Source: an uncultured Bacteroidales bacterium | GTDB taxonomy: Bacteria; Bacteroidota; Bacteroidia; Bacteroidales; Tenuifilaceae | DNA length: 24,307 nucleotides | Assembly (NCBI GenBank): GCA_937915475.1 | Contig: CALGIR010000216.1 | Span: 1-24,307 of the forward strand | Direction: 5' to 3' | In this document: positions 1-6,962 of the stretch, in pieces | How positions within the stretch are numbered: position 1 is the first letter of the stretch | Layout: each line of letters begins with the position of its first letter | Program-made: the position numbers and the translations under genes | The notes under the pieces: generated by a model | What the model was told of the DNA's origin: nothing | The model's database searches: none | The model's input: the letters and a program-made list of their open reading frames with translations, nothing else

Positions 1-174
1 AAAGGTTAGGGCTAGTATGCTCCAAGGGGGTACGCCTTGCTTTAGCAAATGCGCTATACGGTAGGTAAGTACGCGTGTTTTTCCTGAACCTGCTCCGGCA
101 ATTATTAGGGCTGGGCCATTAACCGTGGTTACTGCCTCTCTCTGAACTTCGCTTAACTCGTTTAGGTACTGCAC
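1..174 (-). CDS. uvrD: UvrD/PcrA-family DNA helicase, N-terminal fragment
   Basis: Superfamily 1A 3'-5' DNA helicase used in DNA repair and replication restart. Only the first 58 codons lie in the window; the gene runs off the left edge. The fragment carries the Q-motif region (YLNELSEVQREAV, residues 3-15) and a Walker A motif AGAGSGKT at residues 26-33, followed by RVLTYRIAHLL and the start of motif Ia (ILALTF). This is the usual opening of UvrD and PcrA, which cannot be told apart from so little sequence. There is no ATG in frame after the upstream stop at 247-249. A GTG at 172-174 gives the usual short N-terminus before the Q motif and lies about 30 bases downstream of the expected transcription start of the promoter at 210-217, so I chose it. 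The neighbouring cluster is on the same strand but is separated by a strong terminator, so this gene is transcribed independently. Confidence 0.9.
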   Translation of the reverse strand, partial: MQYLNELSEVQREAVTTVNGPALIIAGAGSGKTRVLTYRIAHLLKQGVPPWSILALTF

Positions 175-209
175 TTGAATTTGTTTGGGTATTTTTTTGT
201 TAATATTTG

Positions 210-217
210 CAAAGTTA
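210..217 (-). promoter_or_regulatory. Bacteroidota -7 promoter element of uvrD
   Basis: Read on the minus strand this is TAACTTTG, an exact fit to the Bacteroidota -7 consensus TAnnTTTG. It lies 35 bases upstream of the GTG start chosen for the helicase and just downstream of the terminator of the preceding cluster. No clear TTTG -33 box is present at the usual spacing, so the call rests on the -7 element and its position. Confidence 0.55.
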
Positions 218-254
218 AAGTCAATAACCGAAACTAAAAGATTATCTTAGCTAT

Positions 255-263
255 TGTGGATAA
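255..263 (-). promoter_or_regulatory. Perfect DnaA-box 9-mer (TTATCCACA)
   Basis: On the minus strand the sequence is TTATCCACA, identical to the high-affinity E. coli DnaA box. It lies between the hairpin terminator (275-312) and the helicase promoter (210-217), so it is upstream of a gene involved in DNA repair and replication. It is a single copy and I see no cluster of boxes, so this is not an origin. Chance occurrence is possible. Confidence 0.35.
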
Positions 264-274
264 CTTTTTAAACC

Positions 275-312
275 AAACAACAGCAAATGGAACATTCCAT
301 TTGCTGTTGTTT
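275..312 (-). terminator. Strong hairpin terminator of the lipoprotein/DsbA/AsmA/TlpA cluster
   Basis: A perfect 18-bp inverted repeat: AAACAACAGCAAATGGAA at 275-292 and its complement at 295-312, with only CA between, so the working loop is a few bases larger. It begins 19 bases beyond the stop of the lipoprotein gene. The arms end in T-rich sequence on both strands, so it may stop transcription both ways. It separates the cluster from the helicase gene. Confidence 0.8.
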
Positions 313-331
313 AGTATAACATAGTATTGAA

Positions 332-718
332 TTAGTTGCACACAGATTGGGTTCGCGCTTCCTTCATTAGTTTATTAAAATGTTGACGAAGTTCTTTCTT
401 GACTGTTGCTTCTTCTGTTTTGCTTATATCCTTTGAACAGAATTGAGCAATGTAAGCAGCCTCAGCAGCGGTGCAACCATCAGGATCACTGGCGGTAGCA
501 TTTTTAATGTCACAATAAAAGTCAGCACCCTCTGGGTTAACAATGTAACAGTTTCCTCCATCGGTGGGGCAGCACAAAGTGGCATCTTCACAGCTTACTT
601 TTGCTGTTAGTACGAATAACGCGCACACATCCTCATCCTTATCTTTTTCGCATCCCCATAAAATCAGAATGAGCGCACTGAGAAGAGCCAAGGGGAGCAA
701 ATAAATTTTTTTCTTCAT
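332..718 (-). CDS. Small cysteine-rich lipoprotein of unknown function
   Basis: 128 residues. The N-terminus MKKK plus a hydrophobic stretch (about 5-21) ends in LWGC, with Cys23 as the likely lipid-attachment residue; the lipobox is slightly unusual because of the Trp at -2. The following KDKDED charge cluster fits an exported outer-membrane or surface lipoprotein. The mature part has nine more cysteines (32, 43, 49, 50, 57, 69, 82, 94, 127), including an adjacent pair in LCCPTDGGNC. Its C-terminal third is charged and predicted helical, ending in Cys127. I recognise no family. It is the last gene of the cluster, 32 bases after the DsbA-like gene and directly before the terminator. With so many cysteines next to two thiol-disulfide proteins, I infer that it is a disulfide-bonded protein and possibly the client of its neighbour. 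No function can be assigned. Confidence 0.7.
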   Translation of the reverse strand: MKKKIYLLPLALLSALILILWGCEKDKDEDVCALFVLTAKVSCEDATLCCPTDGGNCYIVNPEGADFYCDIKNATASDPDGCTAAEAAYIAQFCSKDISKTEEATVKKELRQHFNKLMKEARTQSVCN

Positions 719-750
719 AGTTAGTTTGGTGTTTTTAATTAGTAATAGTT

Positions 751-1392
751 CTAGTTGTTTAAAAGATAATGATTGATGACCTCTGATAGCTGTTCGTAGT
801 TCATAAAACCGCCAAAAACATTAGTTTTAATTACGAACGTAGGAGTACCCTTAAAACCCAATTGATCAAACTGGTTTCTAGTTTCATTTAGGTAATCCTC
901 TGCTTTGTCTCCAAAATAGCATTCGGCAACCAAATCGTCGGCAAGAGTGAACTCATCAATCATAGATTCAAACTCGCTGGTTGAAACAACTTTGAAGTTG
1001 GCAACAAAAAGTTCGTGCAATTTTGCGTAATACCCATACTTATTAATGCAGATGGCAATCTTATTGGCATTCTTAATGATAGGGTTTGTGGCATGGTCTA
1101 CCAATCGCACAATAATATTCACTTTCCCGTTATCTATATACTCTGGTTTTAGCTTGGGCAAAACCTCATCAAAAAACTTTTTGCAGTAGGTGCAAGAATA
1201 ACTGCTGTACATATAAATGGATAACTTGGCTGTGTCTGACCCAAAAACGATATCCAAATCATTTTGCTTCAGTTCAGTTTGAATACCTGAGTGAGATTGC
1301 TTCCAAATAAACCTGTTCCCTAGTTGATACGCAATTAAGATAACCAAAATTAATGATAAAAGCAAAGCAATTATGGTATGCTTATTCTTCAT
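751..1392 (-). CDS. Membrane-anchored DsbA-like thiol-disulfide oxidoreductase
   Basis: 213 residues with an uncleaved-looking membrane anchor (about 7-24) and a thioredoxin-fold domain facing the periplasm. The active site is Cys67-Thr-Tyr-Cys70 in SYSCTYCKKFFDEVLP, and the cis-proline loop is GTPTFVI with Pro184, as in DsbA-family (Thioredoxin_4-type) proteins. The segment between them is the helical insertion expected for DsbA. Two further cysteines (115 and 158) could form the second, structural disulfide seen in Com1-like and mycobacterial DsbA proteins. The family introduces or reshuffles disulfides in exported proteins; whether this one is an oxidase or an isomerase cannot be read from the sequence. 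No DsbB/VKOR partner is visible in the window. It lies 15 bases after the AsmA-family gene and 32 before the Cys-rich lipoprotein gene, so it is almost certainly cotranscribed with them. Confidence 0.85.
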   Translation of the reverse strand: MKNKHTIIALLLSLILVILIAYQLGNRFIWKQSHSGIQTELKQNDLDIVFGSDTAKLSIYMYSSYSCTYCKKFFDEVLPKLKPEYIDNGKVNIIVRLVDHATNPIIKNANKIAICINKYGYYAKLHELFVANFKVVSTSEFESMIDEFTLADDLVAECYFGDKAEDYLNETRNQFDQLGFKGTPTFVIKTNVFGGFMNYEQLSEVINHYLLNN

Positions 1393-1407
1393 GGCAGAGT
1401 TTTAATC

Positions 1408-4400
1408 TCAATCTCTTTTTCCCTCTTTCCTGTCAATATCTGTACTGTAGTTCTGCAATAGAGGATTAAAAATTAGGTTAAGCCCTCTCTCGTGTACCCT
1501 AATTACCGTTTTCATATATCTTTGCAACGATTTAGTGTCAAAACCATTTTTTTTCTCGCCCTCCCTGTCGTACGATACAAGGAATAATCCGGACCTCTTA
1601 GACTTATCCTCGCCCTCAAAAACATCGCTTTCCATTCCTTGTCTCTTGAGCAATTTTTTCGATTTTCCCAGTAGCACATCGCTCAAGTGTACATTGAGGT
1701 GGTACTCGTAATCTTTACCAAAACTTTGCATTCCATAAGCAGCCATGTCGATGGCGCTACTCACAATGTCGGTTTTTGGGAAGAATACTTTGTTATCGTA
1801 AATAAAAATACTACTTACCATGGTTCTAAAGACAATTCTATCGAGTTCGCGAAGGTTGGTGAACTTAGAGAGTTCCATTGCGGGCTCAAACTCGTAAATA
1901 CCTCCATTTTCAAGCTTAAAGTTCCCCAGCATAGTTATTTTATCATAATGAATAGAGTCGCCAGTTACGAACAAACGCCCGTTGACAGAACTTGTTAGTA
2001 TGCCTTCAATGTTTTCATGCGTAAAATAGGTTTGCTCAAAATCGTCGGCATCTATAAGCAGCTGGCGTATATCCATTCCGTTGATGGTGTTTTTGAACTC
2101 TACCTTTTCCCTATCGGCATAGCGCATATCGTAAAGAACAGAGGTTACCATACTGCCGCCAAAAGCATTGAATTTGATATCATCGGCAACGTAGAGGCTG
2201 TCGTCAACCCTAAATTTGGCAGATACGTCACTTAGTAACATATTATCATACTTTACGCTATTAGCCCTTAAGGTGCCTCGGGCAATGTATTGCGGAATGT
2301 ACATTGGTTCTTCTTCAGGAATGCTTACCTGGGTTGAGTCGGTTTCGAGCAATGGGGCAAATTGGGCGTAGTCGATATCGCTTGCTCGGATATGGGTGTT
2401 AACAATAACTTTTATATCCTTTTGCTCAAGTAGAAAAGCCTTGTAAATATTATAAACCTCAGTTGAATCAACCCAAAGGTCGATACCGTGTACGTTTGTG
2501 TATAGGTTGTCAACTTTAATAGTATCGTTGGCCATGCTGAAATCCAGCGATAGGTTATCAACCTTGATTAGCGTATCATCGGGTATGCTCAGGTTAAAAT
2601 CTCTGATGCTCGCTTCGATAATTGACTGCTCAAAGGCAATGGGCATTGCCGATTGTTCAATGGAATCGAGGTTAACTGTGCCGTAACTCTTAATTTTTAG
2701 GGTGGTAGTTCCTGAGATGAAACTTATCAGGGAATCGGGCATAAACGGCCTAAGTTCAGTAAAATCAAGATTTAGTGCGGCGTCAAGCTTAAACGATGGA
2801 GTTTTGAGGCCATCCAGACTAAAACTGCCAGCAATTGTATTGGCGCCCATTCCCAAATTGAATGACTCTACCTCAATCCCCATGTTATCCATATCCTTTA
2901 CCAAACCCACAATCCTTGCGTAAGCTGAAGCGTTATCAATCTTCACATTGTACGATGGGGCTTCTACGCTAAAATATTCAAGGGCAATGTGCTTTGTTGG
3001 TTTATAGGTTAACTTGGCCGATAGGTTTTTTACTTCGGTAACGGAGTCGAGCGCTGTGGAGACATTCTTTAGAGCAAGGTCAAAACTTGTTCTGCTCAAG
3101 AAGTAGTCGGCGTTGTGCAGCCCAATGCTGTCGGGGAGTTGACCGCTTGTTGCTAGGTTGAAACCCATACTTCCAGTAAGATACTCAACTGTACTATCAG
3201 GTATAAATGCTGCAAACTCATCGAACTTAACCAGCCCACGAGCCTTTATGCTATAGATGGGTTTGTCGATATTAGCTACGGTTGCATCAAAATTAACAGA
3301 GCTGCTTGCCGTAGAAATGCTAACATTTTTAAAGCTGGCCGACACGGTTTGCAAATTGTTAGGATTTTCGGCCAATACTGTTCCGCTGAACGATAGGTGG
3401 CGGATATTTGGATAATCTGTAGTGGTAATGCCTCCGCCTTTTAAGTCTATTGATGCGTCAATGCTAGGTAATAAAAGCGTGTCGTACACATAGCCTTTTA
3501 CTTTTGCGTTAAGGCTTAACTTTCCCTTCATATCAATTAAACCATACTCTTTAAGCATTTCTGCTGGGGCGTATTTGCTCAATTCCTTTATATCCGCATC
3601 GGGTAGCGAAAAGGCAAGGTTTACAAATATTGAGTCGGCAAGTATTGCTTCTCCCTTGGCCGTAAGGGTTGCTCCGTCGGTTTGCAGATACACCGATTCG
3701 ATATTTACTTTACCATCGTCGTAAGCCAGCGAAAAATCAATGGACATTTGGTTCATCAGGTGAACGTTTGTATCGTCAAAGCTGATGTTTGTTGCCAGTG
3801 CTTTTCCCTTAATGCTCCCGGCATAGTATTCGTTGAGCACTCGACCAGTTATGTTCATTTCGGGAATATGGAGCTTGGCCTTAGCCTTAAGTTGGTCATC
3901 GTTATAGTTAACAGTAACGTCACGAACCGTGAGATTGCTTAGAAGAACATCAAGCACTGTTGCTGATGTATCCTCCTCGTCAATTTGGGTTGAATCTGTT
4001 GCCAAAAGGAAATCGATATTGCTAACTCCAGTCGAATCGACATTGTAGTTAAAAGTAAAACCCTCTAGTTCAATTTTCTCAATCTCGATCTTGCTTTTTA
4101 GCAATGGTTTCGATTTAATGGAAACGAATAGTTTTCTGACGCTAATAAGGGTGTCGTTTTCAAATATATTTAGGGAGTCAATAGTTCCACCCTTGTTTAC
4201 CCCCATTTTAAAGCCATGAAATTCTACGGTGGCATACGGAAACTTGCGTAAAAGTAAAAGCGAAACGTTATCAACCGTAACGGGCGCATCTATCATCTCG
4301 CTAACCTTGTTAAGCACTAAATGTGAAATCCTATTCTCGCTTAGTTTGGCAACGGTAAGTAGTATGATGATAAGGAGCACTAGGCTTGCCAATGCGATTA

Positions 4401-4443
4401 GAAAAACCTTTAGCGTTTTCCGCAAAACTTTTACGACCTTCAT
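1408..4443 (-). CDS. AsmA-family envelope protein
   Basis: 1011 residues. One N-terminal membrane helix (about 12-34) is followed by SENRISHLVLNKVSEMIDAPVTVDNVSL, the typical opening of AsmA/TamB-like bridge proteins, and then by a long run of beta-rich segments with repeated D/S/T-rich strands. The C-terminal part (about 840-960), with a motif like GGIYEFEPAMELSKF and then FFPKTDIVSSAIDMAAYG, resembles the AsmA-like C-terminal domain. Family members form long hydrophobic grooves in the periplasm and are linked to phospholipid transport and outer-membrane assembly; that role is inherited from the family, not shown here. The start ATG is followed by a basic stretch before the helix, as expected for this topology. 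It lies 63 bases downstream of tlpA and 15 bases upstream of the dsbA-like gene, in the middle of the envelope cluster. I see no promoter of its own in the 63-base gap. Confidence 0.85.
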   Translation of the reverse strand: MKVVKVLRKTLKVFLIALASLVLLIIILLTVAKLSENRISHLVLNKVSEMIDAPVTVDNVSLLLLRKFPYATVEFHGFKMGVNKGGTIDSLNIFENDTLISVRKLFVSIKSKPLLKSKIEIEKIELEGFTFNYNVDSTGVSNIDFLLATDSTQIDEEDTSATVLDVLLSNLTVRDVTVNYNDDQLKAKAKLHIPEMNITGRVLNEYYAGSIKGKALATNISFDDTNVHLMNQMSIDFSLAYDDGKVNIESVYLQTDGATLTAKGEAILADSIFVNLAFSLPDADIKELSKYAPAEMLKEYGLIDMKGKLSLNAKVKGYVYDTLLLPSIDASIDLKGGGITTTDYPNIRHLSFSGTVLAENPNNLQTVSASFKNVSISTASSSVNFDATVANIDKPIYSIKARGLVKFDEFAAFIPDSTVEYLTGSMGFNLATSGQLPDSIGLHNADYFLSRTSFDLALKNVSTALDSVTEVKNLSAKLTYKPTKHIALEYFSVEAPSYNVKIDNASAYARIVGLVKDMDNMGIEVESFNLGMGANTIAGSFSLDGLKTPSFKLDAALNLDFTELRPFMPDSLISFISGTTTLKIKSYGTVNLDSIEQSAMPIAFEQSIIEASIRDFNLSIPDDTLIKVDNLSLDFSMANDTIKVDNLYTNVHGIDLWVDSTEVYNIYKAFLLEQKDIKVIVNTHIRASDIDYAQFAPLLETDSTQVSIPEEEPMYIPQYIARGTLRANSVKYDNMLLSDVSAKFRVDDSLYVADDIKFNAFGGSMVTSVLYDMRYADREKVEFKNTINGMDIRQLLIDADDFEQTYFTHENIEGILTSSVNGRLFVTGDSIHYDKITMLGNFKLENGGIYEFEPAMELSKFTNLRELDRIVFRTMVSSIFIYDNKVFFPKTDIVSSAIDMAAYGMQSFGKDYEYHLNVHLSDVLLGKSKKLLKRQGMESDVFEGEDKSKRSGLFLVSYDREGEKKNGFDTKSLQRYMKTVIRVHERGLNLIFNPLLQNYSTDIDRKEGKRD

Positions 4444-4506
4444 GGTATACTTTATTTTTATGGATATAGTTTTAAAAGCAAGGCATTATTGCTGTTGCCC
4501 TGCTAT

Positions 4507-5028
4507 TCAGCGCCAAAGTTTCCAAACCCTATGCTTTTTTAGGGCCGATTCAAGTCTGTCGCCCCTTAGGTTTTCTTCAATTATTATCCCATCGCCATCA
4601 ACTAAAAAACTGGCGGGAATCATTCTAATACCATACTCCTTGGCGGCTGCACTTTTCCATCCTTTTAAATCGCTAATATTGTATGGCCAGTCTAACTTGT
4701 CATCTTCAATAGTTTTCATCCACTGTTCGCGCTTAAAATCTAGCGAAACGCTAAGTATAACAAAACCATCTCCATTCTTAAACTCTGTATCCTTAAAGCG
4801 TTGGTATGTTCCAACTAGGTTAGGGTTCTCTCTTCGGCAAGGGGCACACCACGATGCCCAAAAATCGATGAGCACCACTTTTCCCCTTAGGTCGGAAAGT
4901 TTTATGGTATCGCCATCAGGTGTTTCTAGGGCAATTTCTGGAGCCAATTGGCCAATTTCCGGTGTTTGCGCAGTAAGTGTTAGCCCCAAAAGCGAGCCTA
5001 TAATAAAAAGGTAAATACTTTTCTTCAT
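4507..5028 (-). CDS. TlpA-family thioredoxin-like protein
   Basis: 173 residues. Signal peptide MKKSIYLFIIGSLLGLTLTAQ (1-21), with cleavage likely near residue 21, then a TlpA/ResA/AhpC-TSA-type thioredoxin domain: FWASWCAPCRRENP with the active-site pair Cys61-Ala-Pro-Cys64, and a cis-proline in RMIPASFLVDGDG (Pro138). The Trp before the first Cys and the APC spacing are typical of periplasmic reductants that keep chosen thiols reduced, for example in cytochrome c maturation. No cytochrome c gene is nearby, so the target is unknown. It is the first gene of the minus-strand cluster that continues into the AsmA-family, DsbA-like and Cys-rich lipoprotein genes. A TACTTTTG promoter element lies 31 bases upstream. 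Having both a TlpA reductant and a DsbA-like protein in one operon suggests paired thiol chemistry on shared substrates. Confidence 0.88.
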   Translation of the reverse strand: MKKSIYLFIIGSLLGLTLTAQTPEIGQLAPEIALETPDGDTIKLSDLRGKVVLIDFWASWCAPCRRENPNLVGTYQRFKDTEFKNGDGFVILSVSLDFKREQWMKTIEDDKLDWPYNISDLKGWKSAAAKEYGIRMIPASFLVDGDGIIIEENLRGDRLESALKKHRVWKLWR

Positions 5029-5059
5029 GTTGATGATTTTGGTAAAGCAACTAAATGCT

Positions 5060-5067
5060 CAAAAGTA
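5060..5067 (-). promoter_or_regulatory. Bacteroidota -7 promoter element of the tlpA cluster
   Basis: On the minus strand this reads TACTTTTG, matching TAnnTTTG exactly, 31 bases upstream of the tlpA start codon. A -33 TTTG is not clear at the expected spacing (TTG at 5082-5084 is too close). It is the best candidate promoter for the four-gene envelope cluster, because none is seen in the gaps further down. Confidence 0.5.
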
Positions 5068-5120
5068 ACAGTAAAAATAGACAATTAAACAGAAAGTTTA
5101 TAATTAAACGTTGTTCCTTA

Positions 5121-5186
5121 GTCAAAATAGATGCCACCCTTTGACAAAACCTGAAATTAGGTAGATTAGCCATCTATTTTAGGGTG
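5121..5186. repeat. Interleaved inverted repeats (pseudoknot-type layout)
   Basis: AAAATAGATG at 5124-5133 is the exact reverse complement of CATCTATTTT at 5171-5180. CACCCT at 5135-5140 is the exact reverse complement of AGGGTG at 5181-5186. The order is A, B, A', B', so both pairings together would form an H-type pseudoknot rather than one hairpin. A third, competing pair is GTCAAA (5121-5126) with TTTGAC (5140-5145), and a short ACCT/AGGT hairpin lies in the loop (5149-5162). It lies upstream of both divergent genes. It could be a paired operator or a folded leader; the sequence does not decide. Confidence 0.5.
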
Positions 5187-5338
5187 TAAAAAAAATATTG
5201 CCGTGCGTGGGTTGGCTTTGCCATTATCCATACCGTACAATTTTACTGCGCTTATTGCGTTATTTTTTTGTTGGGATTAATCGGGGGGTCTGCCTAAAAA
5301 GAGCTATTATTGTAGTCCGTTTTAAAACAGATATTTCA

Positions 5339-6769
5339 ATGCGTAAAAGTCTAGTAGCTAGTTTGATTGTGTTGTTGATTGTAGCCCTCCAGTGTGGGGA
5401 TATATTTTCGCAGGTTTATGCGCCAGATAGTGACTGGGCAGGGCTAACGGAGTACTCAGTTGGTAATCAAGACTCAGTCTATGTTTTTTATGTTGATAAC
5501 GAGCCGTGGTTAAGGGCTCAGTTCTCCGATTCATCCGAATCATCGTACCAATGGTATAAATACGATAGCAATGTTAATCCTACCAGCAATAGGTTTCAGC
5601 TAATAACAGGGCAAACCGACTCATTGCTCATTACGACTGATCTGGGTGGTTACATGGTTGAGGTTAATAGAGAGAGTGACGATAGTACAGAGTTTTATGT
5701 TGCCTGGGTAATGGTTGATGATGTTCATTTAGAGTCACTTACCCTTAGTAATAACACTTGTCAAACACTTGAACTTTTCCTTTCAACATCACCAAATTCT
5801 TACGATATTAACTCAAAGTTTACCTATTTTGACCTGTCCACCGATGCCCACCACGAAAAGGTAGCCTTACCCAACAGAAATTATTTTAGCAACCATGTTT
5901 TTGAGTCGCTTAACACATTGGTAGAGGTTACTCCAACCGCTGTAGGTATTCCTTACATTGATATTGAGTTTGAAAATGAACAGAACGGAAAAACCTATGG
6001 GCCGCTGTTTGATGCTGCTTACCGTTTAACGGTAACCAATCCATTCGGAAGAGGAGATATGATAGTTGAATCAGACACAATTCCAGCTATTGCCACAAAG
6101 GTAGGAATCGACATCTACTTCAATACAAGTATTGATAATTTGCCCGTATGGGATAAGCAGGATGAACCTGAACCTAATGGAGAAGCCCTGCTTGAGATGA
6201 AACTTGAAAGCACCGCCGAGAATGCTGACTCGCTTTTCTGGAATATAATCAACGATGAGCTTCTTTTTAAGAAAGGAGCCGATAGTATTGTCTGGCGAGA
6301 CAAATCGCGCTTTGATGAGCGAACAGAGTCGTTTCCTTCAAAAGAATACATGGTCCCAGGTTTATTTGAAGTTGAGCATGTGTCTAAAAAAACAACAAGC
6401 CTTGCGGTTTGTATGGATACCATATTGCGAACCGTTGAGGTGGATACATCATTTATCAATCCAGAATCAATACCCAATGTTTTTACTCCCAACAACGACG
6501 GTATGAACGATTTCTTTACCATAAAAGAAATTGAAACTAACGTAAAATCAATTAAATCATTCCAGATTACAATTTTATCCCGTTGGGGGAATAAAGTTTA
6601 CAAGTTCTCGGGTAACCCAAAAGAGTGGGAGGGATGGAACGGAAAGATTAATGGGGATGGAAAGTATGCAGATGAAGGTGTCTACTTCTATGTTATTGAG
6701 GCTGTTGGTTGGGATGGGCGTAGGTATAAAGGTGGAGTATATAAGGGGTTTTTACATCTTTATCGATAG
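5339..6769 (+). CDS. Secreted protein with gliding-motility/type IX secretion C-terminal domain
   Basis: 476 residues from the ATG at 5339. I chose this start because it opens directly into a signal peptide (MRKSLVASLIVLLIVALQ, cleavage likely near Gln25); the frame is open upstream to 5198, but the extra 47 residues look like untranslated sequence. The middle (about 26-370) is beta-rich and includes an Ig-like-looking segment (YQWYKYDSN then GGYMVEV). The C-terminus (about 380-476) begins NVFTPNNDGMNDFF, continues with SFQITILSRWGNKVYKF and GWNGK, and ends YKGGVYKGFLHLYR. That is the gliding motility-associated C-terminal domain (type B sorting signal of the type IX secretion system). The protein is therefore expected to pass the outer membrane and be released or held at the surface. 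What it does there is unknown. No T9SS machinery genes are in the window. Confidence 0.85.
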   Translation: MRKSLVASLIVLLIVALQCGDIFSQVYAPDSDWAGLTEYSVGNQDSVYVFYVDNEPWLRAQFSDSSESSYQWYKYDSNVNPTSNRFQLITGQTDSLLITTDLGGYMVEVNRESDDSTEFYVAWVMVDDVHLESLTLSNNTCQTLELFLSTSPNSYDINSKFTYFDLSTDAHHEKVALPNRNYFSNHVFESLNTLVEVTPTAVGIPYIDIEFENEQNGKTYGPLFDAAYRLTVTNPFGRGDMIVESDTIPAIATKVGIDIYFNTSIDNLPVWDKQDEPEPNGEALLEMKLESTAENADSLFWNIINDELLFKKGADSIVWRDKSRFDERTESFPSKEYMVPGLFEVEHVSKKTTSLAVCMDTILRTVEVDTSFINPESIPNVFTPNNDGMNDFFTIKEIETNVKSIKSFQITILSRWGNKVYKFSGNPKEWEGWNGKINGDGKYADEGVYFYVIEAVGWDGRRYKGGVYKGFLHLYR

Positions 6770-6931
6770 CGTTTATTTTGGTGAAAATATAACCCCATTA
6801 TTACCTTATATTGGTTCTTATCCTCTTTTTATCAAAAAACTAATCCTTCTGTAACTCTCAGGTAATCAATAGAACATTTTGTCTGAAATTTGTTTGGTAT
6901 GATACAAAGCATAATCCACTAAAATGTTTTG

Positions 6932-6939
6932 TACTTTTG
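6932..6939 (+). promoter_or_regulatory. Bacteroidota -7 promoter element of the acyl-CoA synthetase gene
   Basis: TACTTTTG matches TAnnTTTG exactly and lies 23 bases upstream of the ATG at 6963. It overlaps the coding sequence implied by an earlier in-frame ATG at 6924, so transcription from here would exclude that start. No good -33 TTTG is found at the usual distance. Confidence 0.5.
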
Positions 6940-6962
6940 AGCGGGACAAAAACAAAAACAAT

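Larger units (their letters stand above)
5029..5338. other. Divergent intergenic region between the tlpA cluster and the T9SS cargo gene
   Basis: About 310 bases without a gene. It contains the tlpA promoter element on the minus strand (5060-5067) and an interleaved set of inverted repeats (5121-5186), described separately. The plus-strand frame is open from 5198 and could add 47 residues to the cargo protein, but that extension has no signal-peptide character. I found no exact TAnnTTTG box on the plus strand, so the promoter of the 5339 gene is not identified. Confidence 0.6.

Noticed and set aside
4229..5014. 261-codon plus-strand open frame across the tlpA gene and the start of the AsmA-family gene
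   Set aside because: It is antisense to two well-supported genes, its translation has no family features, and the region's coding signal clearly belongs to the minus strand.
5141..5146. TTGACA resembling a sigma-70 -35 box
   Set aside because: Bacteroidota use a different vegetative promoter, and no good TATAAT follows at 16-18 bases.
5198..5338. Upstream extension of the secreted-protein gene by 47 residues
   Set aside because: The extra residues would place a standard signal peptide in the interior; the ATG at 5339 opens directly into it.
6786..6812. AATATAA/TTATATT inverted repeat after the secreted-protein gene
   Set aside because: A 7-bp all-AT stem is too weak to call a terminator.
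6924..6962. Earlier start for the acyl-CoA synthetase (13 extra residues)
   Set aside because: The extension covers a TAnnTTTG promoter element, so the transcript would begin too late to include it.
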